Below are positions 52,298 to 61,907 of a stretch of 64,000 nucleotides of DNA, in pieces. The stretch covers positions 1 to 64,000 of the forward strand of contig JAPLNL010000032.1 in NCBI GenBank assembly GCA_026692905.1. Direction: 5' to 3'. Both the position numbers and the translations under genes were made by a program. The notes beneath the pieces are model-generated. The model was not told where the DNA came from. It did no database searches and was given only the letters and a program-made list of their open reading frames with translations. The DNA is from Planctomycetota bacterium (lineage in GTDB: Bacteria; Planctomycetota; Planctomycetia; Pirellulales; Pirellulaceae). Position 1 is the first letter of the stretch, and each line of letters starts with the position of its first letter.

Positions 52298-55288
52298 ATG
52301 GCAACTGTAGAAATGGGACGCGAGCGTCGCAACAAATCACGTACAACACAAGAAGTTCGAGGCGAACGATCTGGGCTAAAAATCGAAACGCGATTTTGCC
52401 CAACCAGCGTGGCAACTCCGTTCGACACGGTTCAATGGGAGACCCGTAGCGCTGCGATCAAGGACGAGAGCGGAAAGGTTCTTTTTGAACAAACGAATTG
52501 CGAAGTTCCTACAGGTTGGAGCCAATTGGCTACCAACGTTGTGGTAAGCAAATATTTCTACGGCGATCCGACCAACGTTGAGGAACGTGAGTATTCCGTT
52601 CGTCAGCTTATCCATCGTGTAACACGCACGATCACGGACTGGGGAATTGCCGACGGATACTTCGATACTGCTGAAGATGGCGAAAACTTCTATCGCGACC
52701 TAAGTTGGCTTTGCTTGCACCAACACGGAGCATTCAATTCGCCCGTTTGGTTCAATGTCGGACTCTATCAGCAATACAACGTCGTCGGCACCAAATGCAA
52801 TTGGCGTTACAACGTCGAAGCCGGTCAAGTCGAACAGCCTGAGAATCCATACGAATATCCTCAAGGGTCAGCCTGCTTTATCCAAAGCGTGGATGACAAC
52901 ATGGAAGACATCATGCGACTCGCAACGAGCGAAGCCATGCTGTTTAAGTTTGGTTCGGGAACCGGTACGGACTTGTCGACCATCCGCAGCAGTCGCGAAA
53001 AGCTTTCTGGCGGTGGCAAGCCGAGCGGCCCGCTCTCGTTCATGCGAGTGTACGACCAGATCGCTGCTGTTGTTAAGTCTGGTGGTAAGACTCGACGCGC
53101 AGCCAAAATGCAGTCCATCAAAGTCTGGCACCCAGATATCATGGAATTCATCGAGTGCAAGTGGAAAGAAGAACAAAAAGCCCACGCGCTCATTCGCGAA
53201 GGATACGAAGCCAACTTCAACGGCGAAGCGTACTCCTCCGTCATGTTTCAAAACGCTAACCTGTCCGTTCGATTGACGGACGAGTTCATGAATGCGGTTT
53301 CCGAGAACAAGGTCTGGAAGACCCGTTGGGTCAGCGACAAGTGCGATATCGAACCGCCAACCTACCAAGCCAAAGACGTTCTAAATCGGATGGCCGAATG
53401 CGCTTGGCACTGCGGTGACCCTGGGGTTCAGTATGACACGACCATCAACAAGTGGCATACCTGCCCAAACAGCGGCCGCATCAACGCCAGCAATCCTTGT
53501 TCGGAATACATGTTCTTGGACAACACTGCTTGCAATCTTTCTTCCATCAACTTGATGAAGTATCGAGGGCCAGATGGTGTATTCGATGCGGATGGTTTCG
53601 TTGCAACCTGCCGACTCTTCTTGATTGCTCAAGAAATTTTGGTCGACCATGCGAGCTACCCAACAGATCGGATCGCCCACAACAGCCACTTGTTCCGTCC
53701 GCTTGGATTGGGATATGCGAATATTGGTTCGTTGATTATGACCAGCGGTGCGGCCTACGATTCAGCTGCAGGGCACAGCATGTGCGGGGCGATCACCGCC
53801 TTGCTGCATGGTGCTGCTAATTTGGCTAGCGCTGAAATCGCCGGCGTGGTCGGTACCTTTACGGAGTACCCTGACAACGCGGAGCCCATGATGCGGGTCA
53901 TGCAAATGCACCGCAACGCCGTCGAGCAGATCGATCCAAGCGGACCAGCCTACCTCAAGGATGCGGCTCGAAACATTTGGGATCGCGTTCTAGAGCAGGG
54001 CGCTCGCAATGGCTTCCGAAACGCTCAGGCAACCGTGTTGGCACCAACAGGCACTATCAGCTTTATGATGGACTGCGATACGACCGGTATCGAGCCGGAT
54101 ATCGCATTGGTCAAGTACAAGCAACTGGCCGGCGGCGGCATGCTCAAGATCTTGAACCGATCCGTGTCGCTCGGCTTGAAGACGCTCGGCTATTCGCCTG
54201 AGCAAATCGTCGAAATCGAGAAGCACATCAGCGAAAAGGATACGATCGAGGGAGCGCCGTATCTCAAGGACGAGCACTTGTCCGTTTTCGATTGTGCATT
54301 CAAGCCAGCCAACGGCACTCGAAGTATTCGATGGCAAGCTCACGTCGAAATGATGGCCGCTGCTCAACCCTTTTTGTCTGGCGCGATTAGCAAGACGGTC
54401 AATATGCCTTCCGACAGTACCATGGCGGATATTTCCGAAGCGTATTTCTGGGGTTGGGAACTCGGTCTCAAGGCCATTGCGATTTACCGCGATGGCTCGA
54501 AACAAAGCCAGCCGCTTTCGACCAAAAGCGAAGGCAAGAAGGCCGAAGATGCAGCAGCCGCTGCGGAAGAAAAGGTGGTTTACAAGCCGCGTCGTGAACG
54601 ATTGCCTGATACCCGTAACTCGGTTACTCACAAGTTCAGTATCAGTGGTCACGAAGGGTACATCAACGTTGGCCTCTACCCAGACGGTCGCCCCGGTGAA
54701 GTGTTCATCACCATGGCCAAAGAGGGTAGCACGATCGGCGGTTTGATGGATAGTTTCGGGACGGCGACTTCCATTTCGCTTCAGTACGGCGTGCCGCTCG
54801 AGGTCTTGGTCAACAAGTTCAGCAATACACGATTCGAGCCGATGGGTCACACCACAAATCCGGATATTCGTATCGCCAAGAGCTTGGTCGACTACATCTT
54901 CCGTTGGCTAGGGTTGACCTTCTTGGATAGCTATCGCGAAGAACAAAAGGCCAAGGCCGAGATTCTCGCTGCATCGAAGGCGGATTCAGCCAAGGTTGCA
55001 CCGGTAGCCCCGAAGGTGGCTAGCAATTTGACCAAGACGCCCGTCAATGGAAATGGCGCCGAGGTTTCGAACCGAAGTAGTAGCTACACGAACGCTAGGT
55101 TCGTCGGCTTTGACGAACTAAAAAGCCGAGCACCGATGAAAGAGTCGGCCAAGATGGATTCGCGAGACGGTCAATTTGCCGGCTTCCAAAGCGATGCTCC
55201 GAGTTGCGACAGCTGTGGCTCGATCACGGTTCGCAACGGCAACTGCTACTTGTGCCACAACTGTGGTAACAGTCTCGGTTGCAGCTGA
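52298..55288 (+). CDS. nrdJ: Adenosylcobalamin-dependent ribonucleotide reductase
   Basis: Class II enzyme that makes deoxyribonucleotides with coenzyme B12, independent of oxygen. 996 residues from ATG 52298; upstream in-frame codons lack homology. An early GDP...WGIADGYF region, HQHGAFNSPVWFNVGL, CFIQSVDDNMEDI, FKFGSGTGTDLSTIRSS, the NPCSEYMFLDN active-site block and NLSSINLMKY, and TGTISFMMDCDTTGIEP are class II features. An internal Ala/Glu/Lys linker (about 755-770) precedes a second domain. The last 40 residues hold a zinc-ribbon-like CDSCGS...CYLCHNCGNS and C-terminal cysteines for thiol transfer. It is monocistronic, ended by a strong terminator. Confidence 0.95.
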   Translation: MATVEMGRERRNKSRTTQEVRGERSGLKIETRFCPTSVATPFDTVQWETRSAAIKDESGKVLFEQTNCEVPTGWSQLATNVVVSKYFYGDPTNVEEREYSVRQLIHRVTRTITDWGIADGYFDTAEDGENFYRDLSWLCLHQHGAFNSPVWFNVGLYQQYNVVGTKCNWRYNVEAGQVEQPENPYEYPQGSACFIQSVDDNMEDIMRLATSEAMLFKFGSGTGTDLSTIRSSREKLSGGGKPSGPLSFMRVYDQIAAVVKSGGKTRRAAKMQSIKVWHPDIMEFIECKWKEEQKAHALIREGYEANFNGEAYSSVMFQNANLSVRLTDEFMNAVSENKVWKTRWVSDKCDIEPPTYQAKDVLNRMAECAWHCGDPGVQYDTTINKWHTCPNSGRINASNPCSEYMFLDNTACNLSSINLMKYRGPDGVFDADGFVATCRLFLIAQEILVDHASYPTDRIAHNSHLFRPLGLGYANIGSLIMTSGAAYDSAAGHSMCGAITALLHGAANLASAEIAGVVGTFTEYPDNAEPMMRVMQMHRNAVEQIDPSGPAYLKDAARNIWDRVLEQGARNGFRNAQATVLAPTGTISFMMDCDTTGIEPDIALVKYKQLAGGGMLKILNRSVSLGLKTLGYSPEQIVEIEKHISEKDTIEGAPYLKDEHLSVFDCAFKPANGTRSIRWQAHVEMMAAAQPFLSGAISKTVNMPSDSTMADISEAYFWGWELGLKAIAIYRDGSKQSQPLSTKSEGKKAEDAAAAAEEKVVYKPRRERLPDTRNSVTHKFSISGHEGYINVGLYPDGRPGEVFITMAKEGSTIGGLMDSFGTATSISLQYGVPLEVLVNKFSNTRFEPMGHTTNPDIRIAKSLVDYIFRWLGLTFLDSYREEQKAKAEILAASKADSAKVAPVAPKVASNLTKTPVNGNGAEVSNRSSSYTNARFVGFDELKSRAPMKESAKMDSRDGQFAGFQSDAPSCDSCGSITVRNGNCYLCHNCGNSLGCS

Positions 55289-55312
55289 TTTTTTAGTTGC
55301 ATTAGGAAATCC

Positions 55313-55344
55313 AAAGGCCAAAGCAAGTGCTTTGGCCTTTTTTT
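55313..55344 (+). terminator. Rho-independent terminator after nrdJ
   Basis: AAAGGCCAAAGC (55313-55324) and its exact complement (55329-55340) form a 12-bp perfect stem with a four-base loop (AAGT), followed by TTTT (55341-55344). It lies 25 nt after the nrdJ stop and separates nrdJ from the five-gene operon. Confidence 0.92.
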
Positions 55345-55572
55345 GTCGTTGACGCGGCAACTACTCGACCTGACAAAAAGCTATACTGACACAGCCGACA
55401 AATTTCGATTCGTTAACTTGAGTCAGCGATTTGCTGCTCGTGAAAGTGGGAAGACGCTCCTAGCGTCTCATACTCACGTTTGTCGACTACGTCTATACTT
55501 TCGAATTACGGTAGCAGACGTCGTTCGGATTTGGACAGATCGAAGTTGGGCGCATGATGAAGGAGCAATAAA

Positions 55573-56535
55573 TTGGGTATGCGTATCACGGCAGTGAAAA
55601 TGGCGGTACCGCCACGCATTCAAACGGCTGACGAGTTGGCATCTCTTATCCATCGCAGCGAAGATTGGATTCTGCAACATACTGGGGTCGCATTTCGTCG
55701 TGTTGCGGACGATGACGTTTCCCCGGCACAGCTTGCAGCTGTTGCGGCCAAGGAGGCAATTGAGGCAACCGGCACGCCTGATCTGATTTTGTACGCAGGC
55801 GCCTTAACACAGCAATTGGTGCCGGATACATCAGCCTTCGTCCAACGTGAGCTTGGACTCGATGGTGTACCAAGCTTTTCGGTCAATCAAACTTGCTTGT
55901 CGTTCATTGCGGCTCTTCAAGTCGCGGACGGATTGCTGCGAGTTGGCACTTACACAAGGGTCTTGATTTGCGCAGGGGAATTGGCCACGCGTGGACGCAG
56001 TTTCAACGAGCCAGAGTCGGCCGCACTTTTGGGAGATGGTGCCGCGGCTGCAATGGTCGAATATTCTTCGGAAAGCGATAGTGACCTAATCAGCTCCAGC
56101 CTTGAAACTTGGTCCGAAGGCATTGAATTGTGCTCGGTGCGAGCAGGAAACCATCCTCCGCCGCGGCCAGATATGTCCCATGATGCTTTGTTTTGTTTTC
56201 ACATGCTCGGTCCACAGCTCTACCGCTTTGTTCGTCCACGCCTTCGCCGTTTTTTGACCCACTTTTTGGCAACGGCTGGGTCTAGCATCGATCAAGTGCA
56301 ACTGGTTGTTCCACACCAAGCTTCCGGGCCAGGTCTGAGATTGCTTGAGCAGTCCGGGTTTTCGACCGAACGCATCGTGAATATTGTTGGCGATTACGGC
56401 AATTGCGTTGCCGCATCCATTCCTATGGCATTGGCCGTAGCTGTCGAAGAGGGGCGCATTTCGCGGGGGGATCAAGTCCTATTGGTTGGCACAGCCGCTG
56501 GCGTTTCTCTAGGAGCCGCGCTTCTCCGATGGTAG
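55573..56535 (+). CDS. KASIII-like 3-oxoacyl synthase, operon gene 1
   Basis: 320 residues of thiolase-fold condensing enzyme that should condense an acyl-CoA (or acyl-ACP) with a second acyl unit. The start is TTG at 55573: a strong Shine-Dalgarno GAAGGAG (55559-55565) lies 7 nt before it, while ATG at 55579 would be 13 nt away. Triad Cys108 (VNQTCLSF), His248 (VVPHQASG) and Asn277 (YGNCVAAS) is complete. ESAALLGDGAAAAMVEY is the usual FabH-type block. It resembles FabH/OleA/ChlB6-type enzymes; the exact subgroup cannot be told. The next gene overlaps it by 7 nt. The region 55345-55572 should hold the operon promoter; no clear one is seen. Confidence 0.88.
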   Translation: MGMRITAVKMAVPPRIQTADELASLIHRSEDWILQHTGVAFRRVADDDVSPAQLAAVAAKEAIEATGTPDLILYAGALTQQLVPDTSAFVQRELGLDGVPSFSVNQTCLSFIAALQVADGLLRVGTYTRVLICAGELATRGRSFNEPESAALLGDGAAAAMVEYSSESDSDLISSSLETWSEGIELCSVRAGNHPPPRPDMSHDALFCFHMLGPQLYRFVRPRLRRFLTHFLATAGSSIDQVQLVVPHQASGPGLRLLEQSGFSTERIVNIVGDYGNCVAASIPMALAVAVEEGRISRGDQVLLVGTAAGVSLGAALLRW

Positions 56536-58439
56536 ATACGCGTGTTGTCAACTTAGTTAAGGAACTGTTCGGAAGCCGAGTCCTTCGCATCTTAGTCACT
56601 GGAGGAACTGGCTTCGTTGGCTCAACAGTTGCCAAACTGCTAGCCGAAGCCGGACAAAAAGTGACCGTGACGGGTCGCAATCGATACAAAACAAGCCGCT
56701 TGTGGCACCCCAAAATTGATTTTGTCGTATCCGATATTCGCGATCCATCATCTGTGAATACGATTTGTCTTGGGCACGATGCTGTTATTCACGCAGCAGC
56801 GTTCGCGGCGACTTGGGGAGATGCAGCGGAATTTTATGCCGTCAATGTTCAGGGCACTCAGAACATAGTAAATGCGTGTCGCAGTCGGCCCGACGTGCGA
56901 GTCGTGCATGTATCGTCGACCGCAATCCACTTTGAGTTTAGCGACAAACAAGGCGTCGGAGAAGACGCTGTTTTGCCAAAACAATTTGCATGCGAATACG
57001 CGAAAAGCAAAGCGGAAGCAGAGAGTGTGATCAGGCAAGGAGTTGAAAACGGCCTAAACGCAATCACCCTACGAGCGAGAGCCGTGTTTGGCCCAGGTGA
57101 CAATAGCCTCCTTCCTCGTCTTCTTGTCGCTGCCGGCAAAGGAAGTTTGCCTCAAATAGGCGACGGCAACAACATCGTCGATCTTACGTATGTCGACAAC
57201 TTGGCATACGCTTTGTGCTTGGCCATCTTGAGAGGAGAGCCGGGCAGTGTTTGCACCATAACGAATGAAGAGCCAGTTTCCCTTTGGCCAACCCTCAATC
57301 GGATCTTCGAGAGCCTGGGACTAGCAACCACGCGACGGCGCATTACGTACACAACAGCAATGTTTGCGGCCCAAGCCGCATCGACCTGGCATCGGCTGCT
57401 TCAAAGCAGAGGTGAGCCCAAGCTAACGACTTATAGCGTTGGTTTGTTGGCCAAGAGCCAGACGTTTTCGCCAGAGGCGGCTCATAAGTTGCTGGGCTAT
57501 CGGCCTATTGTTTCGATGGAGCAAGGAACGGAGCAAACGCTGCAATCACTGAGGGCAAACGACGATGGCCAAGCAAGCTGTTCGGTCGAGCTAACGCTGT
57601 TCACGACTGGCTACACACCACAACCCTTCTTCTTGGCTGAGCGAGGTCGCGGAAGATCCAAAGAACCTTTTCATGCAATCTGCGCTTTGATCAAACACCC
57701 TCGACATGGCCTCTTTCTTTTCGACACGGGCTATTCGCCAGCCTTTTACGGAGCCTCGCATCGCTTTCCCTATAGCGTTTATGGATTCTTGAGTCCTTTG
57801 GTTCATTCAACGTCGCTGACGATACGAGCCCAACTCAAGGAACGTGGAATCGAACCGCATGAGATTCGAGGCATCATCGTTTCGCATTTCCATGCCGATC
57901 ATGTCGCAGGGTTGTGCGACTTTGATCAATCTGAGTTTATAGCCTCACAAACAGCTTGGGACGATGTGAAGAATCGTCAAGCCTTCTCGGCGTTGAAGCG
58001 AGGGTTCTTGCCAGCCTTGCTGCCAAATGACTTTGCCGAGCGAATCCGGCCAATCGAGCACTTTCATGATCCCGGAATCGGCCCATTCAAGCATACACAC
58101 GATTTGTTCGGTGACGGTAGTGTGCGTCTTATTCCCATCCCTGGCCACGCTCGCGGTCAAATCGGAGCCTTAGTTCAGTCAGGGCCAAGTGAAAAAACGT
58201 TTCTGGCCGCGGACGCCACATGGACTCTTGCATCGCTGCGAGCAAATAAACTCCCTCATTGGTTAACGTACAGCTTCATCGATTCGGTGACGGATCTTAA
58301 GAGAACCCTCGCGCAATTGCATGCTTTTTCTAAGCAATATCCTACGATCGACATTGTTCCAACCCATTGCCCTGAAATCGCAAAGCGAAATGGTTTCGAT
58401 GCTGTCGTTCGGGAGCGATTGGAGCGAAGCTCGCAATGA
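56529..58439 (+). CDS. Fusion of NAD-dependent sugar-epimerase-like reductase and MBL-fold hydrolase, operon gene 2
   Basis: 636 residues, two enzymes in one chain. Residues about 1-355: extended SDR with TGGTGFVG (24-31) for NAD(P), catalytic Y157-AKS-K161, related to 3-beta-hydroxysteroid dehydrogenase/OleD-type ketone reductases. Residues about 360-636: metallo-beta-lactamase fold with VSHFHADHVAGL (His453, His455, Asp457, His458), GHARGQIG (His540) and FLAADATWT, likely a hydrolase for a lactone or (thio)ester. The start ATG 56529 overlaps the KASIII stop by 7 nt. An upstream frame start exists but lies inside the KASIII gene. The fusion suggests successive steps on one intermediate. Confidence 0.85.
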   Translation: MVDTRVVNLVKELFGSRVLRILVTGGTGFVGSTVAKLLAEAGQKVTVTGRNRYKTSRLWHPKIDFVVSDIRDPSSVNTICLGHDAVIHAAAFAATWGDAAEFYAVNVQGTQNIVNACRSRPDVRVVHVSSTAIHFEFSDKQGVGEDAVLPKQFACEYAKSKAEAESVIRQGVENGLNAITLRARAVFGPGDNSLLPRLLVAAGKGSLPQIGDGNNIVDLTYVDNLAYALCLAILRGEPGSVCTITNEEPVSLWPTLNRIFESLGLATTRRRITYTTAMFAAQAASTWHRLLQSRGEPKLTTYSVGLLAKSQTFSPEAAHKLLGYRPIVSMEQGTEQTLQSLRANDDGQASCSVELTLFTTGYTPQPFFLAERGRGRSKEPFHAICALIKHPRHGLFLFDTGYSPAFYGASHRFPYSVYGFLSPLVHSTSLTIRAQLKERGIEPHEIRGIIVSHFHADHVAGLCDFDQSEFIASQTAWDDVKNRQAFSALKRGFLPALLPNDFAERIRPIEHFHDPGIGPFKHTHDLFGDGSVRLIPIPGHARGQIGALVQSGPSEKTFLAADATWTLASLRANKLPHWLTYSFIDSVTDLKRTLAQLHAFSKQYPTIDIVPTHCPEIAKRNGFDAVVRERLERSSQ

Positions 58440-59596
58440 AGCGCATTCTCTTGACCGGGGCACGAGCGCCAGTAACACTCGACTTGGTGCGGCACTTTCA
58501 TCGATCCGGGCATGAAGTCTACTTGGCGGATAGCATCCATCTTCCCCTGGCACGACTAAGCCGATTTGCAAAGCGAACCTTTGTCGTTTCCAAACCAGTC
58601 CACAACCCTTCGCAGTTTGTCCAAGACTTAGCGACCATTGCTCGCAACTACCGGATCGATCTCGTTGTCCCTACCTGCGAAGAGATCTTTTACGTTTCTT
58701 CCCTCCTCGAATTGTTCCCCGATCACACGAAAGTCTTCTCGGAACCGTTGCCGAAGCTCGAGATATTGCACAACAAGTGGAAGTTTGTCCAACAAGTTTC
58801 GAACCGAGGAGGTCCGGTTCAAGCTCCCGAAACGCATTTGATTGCAAGTCAGCAGGAACTATCCCCGTGGACTGCTCACCCGCAGCTATCCGATTGGGTG
58901 TTCAAGCCGGTGTATTCTCGTTTTGCGTCGAGGACGCTTGTTGGTCCAACGAGCCAAGAAATCGCCAAGCTATGCCCAACGACGGTAGACCCCTGGGTGG
59001 CACAACGCCGAATTGTCGGCCAAGAGTTTTCGACATACAGCCTAGCGCATCAGGGGAAACTGCGAGCGCATGCATGCTATCGATCGAAGTATCGCGCCGG
59101 ACTTGGTTCTGGTATCTATTTCCTCACAGTGGACGACGCGCGCATACGGGAGTTCGTTCAATCGTTTGTAACCCAACAGAAATTTACTGGTCAGCTTGGA
59201 TTCGACTTGATACAAGGACAGGACGGCAAGCTGTATGTTTTGGAGTGCAATCCGAGGGCTACTAGCGGTCTCCATATGCTTGCCGTGGAACCGCTCGCGT
59301 CGGCTTTCCTAGAATCCAGCGGTCCACTTTTGGAGCCAACATCGATGAGGCCGGCTATGCTCGCGTCGGTCATGCTCTTGTTTCCGTTCCCACAGACACT
59401 TCGACGAGGCGGAGTCCTAACGCTTTTCAAGGATATGCTGGCAGCTAGAGACGTCATGTTTGCTTGGAATGATCCGATGCCTGCTTTGTTGTCTCCGCTA
59501 TCCATTTTGGAGGTTCTCGTGACTGCTTGCCGCACGGGCAAGCCTTTAACTCGAGCGGCCACTTTCGATATCGAATGGAATGGGGAGCCGATGTGA
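58436..59596 (+). CDS. ATP-grasp ligase, operon gene 3
   Basis: 386 residues. Preatp-grasp Rossmann start MKRILLTGARAPVTLDLVRHF, then a nucleotide-binding central fold and the Mg-binding block YVLECNPRATSGLHML (Glu and Asn ligands) of the carbamoyl-phosphate-synthase-like group. Such enzymes join a carboxylate to an amine, thiol or other acceptor through an acyl phosphate. It overlaps gene 2 by 4 nt (ATGA). The acid and the acceptor are unknown. Relatives often occur in natural-product operons. Confidence 0.83.
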   Translation: MKRILLTGARAPVTLDLVRHFHRSGHEVYLADSIHLPLARLSRFAKRTFVVSKPVHNPSQFVQDLATIARNYRIDLVVPTCEEIFYVSSLLELFPDHTKVFSEPLPKLEILHNKWKFVQQVSNRGGPVQAPETHLIASQQELSPWTAHPQLSDWVFKPVYSRFASRTLVGPTSQEIAKLCPTTVDPWVAQRRIVGQEFSTYSLAHQGKLRAHACYRSKYRAGLGSGIYFLTVDDARIREFVQSFVTQQKFTGQLGFDLIQGQDGKLYVLECNPRATSGLHMLAVEPLASAFLESSGPLLEPTSMRPAMLASVMLLFPFPQTLRRGGVLTLFKDMLAARDVMFAWNDPMPALLSPLSILEVLVTACRTGKPLTRAATFDIEWNGEPM

Positions 59597-60738
59597 GCAG
59601 CCATTTGGTATCGTTGCAGGACGAAAAGTCCGGTTTCAAGCTCCTCCCCAGTGAGCAACAGTCTCGCGACGGGCAGTGGATCGAAATGTTGTTGAAGTTG
59701 CCATCTCAAGACTTAGTCCGAAACGTTCAGACGCGATGGGCCTTGTTACGTGCGGGAGAGGTCACACTACCAACGACGATCAACGAAACCGAGTACGAAA
59801 ACTCCTATGTATGTTCGACTTATTCAGGTTGCGTTCTCTACCCGCAATCGGAGGTCAAGAAGATCGACAATGCCCTTGTTCAAACATCCATCTTAGCATT
59901 GGTAAAGGGAATGGGGCCGCCATTGCGTGCCGCAAGAATCAATCGCGTCGTTTGCGTCAATAATTGGCTGCTTTCGACCAATCTTTATTCGACGTTCGAC
60001 TTGGATTTGGTGCCCGAACTGACGAAGTTACTAACGTTTCGATTCCCAAAGCATGCCATCGCCTTTCGATCACTGAATGACGTTTCGAATGGCCCACTGA
60101 TTGAGCGCCTAAGCGAGGAAGGTTTTCTATTGGCTCCGAGTCGTCAGGTCTATTTCTTTGATGGAAAATCAGGTGAGTTCCTCTCCAAACAGAACAATAC
60201 CTGGGATCAGAAGCTTTTGAAAACGACTGACTACACCGTTGTTCCACATGATGAATTGAACGCTAGCGAGTCCGATCGGATCGAGGAATTGTATCGATTG
60301 CTTTATGTCGACAAATATTCTCTGCATAACCCGCAGTTTACGTCACTAATGTTGAACGAGTGTCGAAGTCGCCGATTGCTCACCATGTGGGGATTGCGAA
60401 ATGCGGATGGACGCTTGGATGGAATTGTCGGTACCTTTGATCGCGATGGTGTCATGACAGCGCCGGTTGTCGGATACGATACCGCATTGCCCAAAGAGTT
60501 GGGTTTGTATCGAATCTTAATGGCGATTGTGCTACGAGAAGCATCGCGTCTCAAATTGCGATTGAACCTCAGTAGCGGCGCATCGCACTTCAAACGCATT
60601 CGCGGAGGAGTACCTTGTATTGAATACACGGCAGTCTATTGCCGCCATCTACCGCTACCTTCCCGTTTGGCTTGGCTGGCGTTGGCTGGGTTAACGCGAT
60701 ACGTGGGTGAACCCATTTTACGAAAGTACCAGTTATGA
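59593..60738 (+). CDS. GNAT-like acyltransferase, operon gene 4
   Basis: 381 residues from GTG 59593, overlapping gene 3 by 4 nt (GTGA) with Shine-Dalgarno GGGGAG 5 nt upstream. ATG further upstream at 59527 would place its start inside gene 3. The C-terminal half (IEELYRLLYVDKYSLHNPQF, WGLRNADGRLDGIVGTFDRDG, LNLSSGASHFKRIRGG) looks like an N-acyltransferase/FemX-like GNAT fold; the N-terminal half is a second, less clear copy. The family call is moderate. It probably transfers an acyl or aminoacyl group in the pathway, but the substrate cannot be given. Confidence 0.68.
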   Translation: MSSHLVSLQDEKSGFKLLPSEQQSRDGQWIEMLLKLPSQDLVRNVQTRWALLRAGEVTLPTTINETEYENSYVCSTYSGCVLYPQSEVKKIDNALVQTSILALVKGMGPPLRAARINRVVCVNNWLLSTNLYSTFDLDLVPELTKLLTFRFPKHAIAFRSLNDVSNGPLIERLSEEGFLLAPSRQVYFFDGKSGEFLSKQNNTWDQKLLKTTDYTVVPHDELNASESDRIEELYRLLYVDKYSLHNPQFTSLMLNECRSRRLLTMWGLRNADGRLDGIVGTFDRDGVMTAPVVGYDTALPKELGLYRILMAIVLREASRLKLRLNLSSGASHFKRIRGGVPCIEYTAVYCRHLPLPSRLAWLALAGLTRYVGEPILRKYQL

Positions 60739-61748
60739 CGCCCGATCAAGGTCAACTTGCACAACACTGGTTCGTTGGCTGTGATGCCGCACAATTAGGC
60801 AAGCGCCCGTTTGGAATGACGGTGTTTGGTACCCCGCTTGTGATCTATCGTTCTTCTGATGGAATGGTTGTTGCCGAAGACCGTTGTCCACATCGCAATG
60901 CTCCCCTGTCGCAGGGGCTTGTGCAGGCTGGCGTCCTAAGATGTCCCTATCACGGGTGGGGCTTTGGCGTGGACGGGCGTTGCGTCGATGCTCCTGGGGT
61001 GTGCTCAGGGGACCTGCCCAATGTTTCTCTCAACCGTTGGCAAGTGCAAGAGTCTGACGGTTGGATTTGGGTTGCGAAAGCACAGGTGATTCCTAAGAAA
61101 CCGTTCTATCGCCCGTCGGTTGCGAACGACTCGGGCTATAGAGGATTCAATTTGGTGGCTGAGCTCGATTCGAACCTAGCCGATGCGATTGAAAATCTGC
61201 TCGATGGGACACATACGCCGTTCGTTCACTCGGGGCTCGTTCGCAGTTCGAGTGCTAAGCAGTCGTTTACAGCCTTGGTTCGCAGGCACGATGATTTTGT
61301 GGAAGCGGAGTACCGAGGCGAGGCGAAACAGAACGGCTTCATTTCCAAATGGTTCGAACCGGATCGCGAGGTCAGCTTCGGCCGTTTTGTCCCGCCCTGT
61401 ACTGCTGAATTGGAGTATCGGTCCACGCGTCGGATCGAGCTACAAGTGGTGGCTCACTTTACTCCGACGATCGCGGGGAAGCTGAAAGTCTTTGTTCGTT
61501 GTTACCTACCTCACGGAAGACTGCGAGCCTCTTGGCGTTATGCAGTTGTAAAGCCGTTCTTTCGCAAGGTACTCCATCAAGATCGAGCGATTCTGAAACA
61601 ACAACAGTGGAACATCGCGAGATTTGGGAAACAGGGCTACACAAACTGGCGAGCAGACTTGCTCAGACCATGGATCGATACTTGGCTAGCAACTGGCGAA
61701 TTTCCTGCTCAACCGCATGGACCTGTTGAGGTTCCCTTTCACCTCTAA
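60735..61748 (+). CDS. Rieske [2Fe-2S] mononuclear-iron oxygenase, operon gene 5
   Basis: 337 residues, single-component oxygenase subunit. The Rieske centre is Cys51-P-His53 with Cys70-PY-His73 (CPHRN and CPYHGWGF); the catalytic iron site is D157-GT-H160-TPFV-H165 in ENLLDGTHTPFVHSG. These enzymes hydroxylate, desaturate or demethylate using O2 and an external reductase, which is not in this operon. The start overlaps gene 4 by 4 nt (ATGA). Comparable Rieske enzymes tailor lipids, steroids and natural products. A final oxidation step on the operon product is the natural reading. Confidence 0.9.
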   Translation: MTPDQGQLAQHWFVGCDAAQLGKRPFGMTVFGTPLVIYRSSDGMVVAEDRCPHRNAPLSQGLVQAGVLRCPYHGWGFGVDGRCVDAPGVCSGDLPNVSLNRWQVQESDGWIWVAKAQVIPKKPFYRPSVANDSGYRGFNLVAELDSNLADAIENLLDGTHTPFVHSGLVRSSSAKQSFTALVRRHDDFVEAEYRGEAKQNGFISKWFEPDREVSFGRFVPPCTAELEYRSTRRIELQVVAHFTPTIAGKLKVFVRCYLPHGRLRASWRYAVVKPFFRKVLHQDRAILKQQQWNIARFGKQGYTNWRADLLRPWIDTWLATGEFPAQPHGPVEVPFHL

Positions 61749-61765
61749 GGGCAAGCAGCTCTGCT

Positions 61766-61903
61766 CTCCTCATCCCCCGGCCCCTTCTCCTCCCGAGGAG
61801 GAGAAGGGGAGGAAGAGTTGCTTCGCAATATTTGCCCTGGAAACCGTAACGCGGCGAGCGTCTGCGGCTCAGTTATGGATAATCCGCCGCAGGGGATGAG
61901 GAG
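61766..61903. repeat. Paired hairpin element, family B, copy 2
   Basis: Begins CTCCTCATCCCC and the CCCCTTCTCCTCC/GGAGGAGAAGGGG hairpin (to about 61812), runs through about 75 bp, and closes with GGGGATGAGGAG (61892-61903), the reverse complement of its start. It begins 18 nt after the Rieske stop and matches the arms of 11476-11746. Confidence 0.75.
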
Positions 61904-61907
61904 CCGA

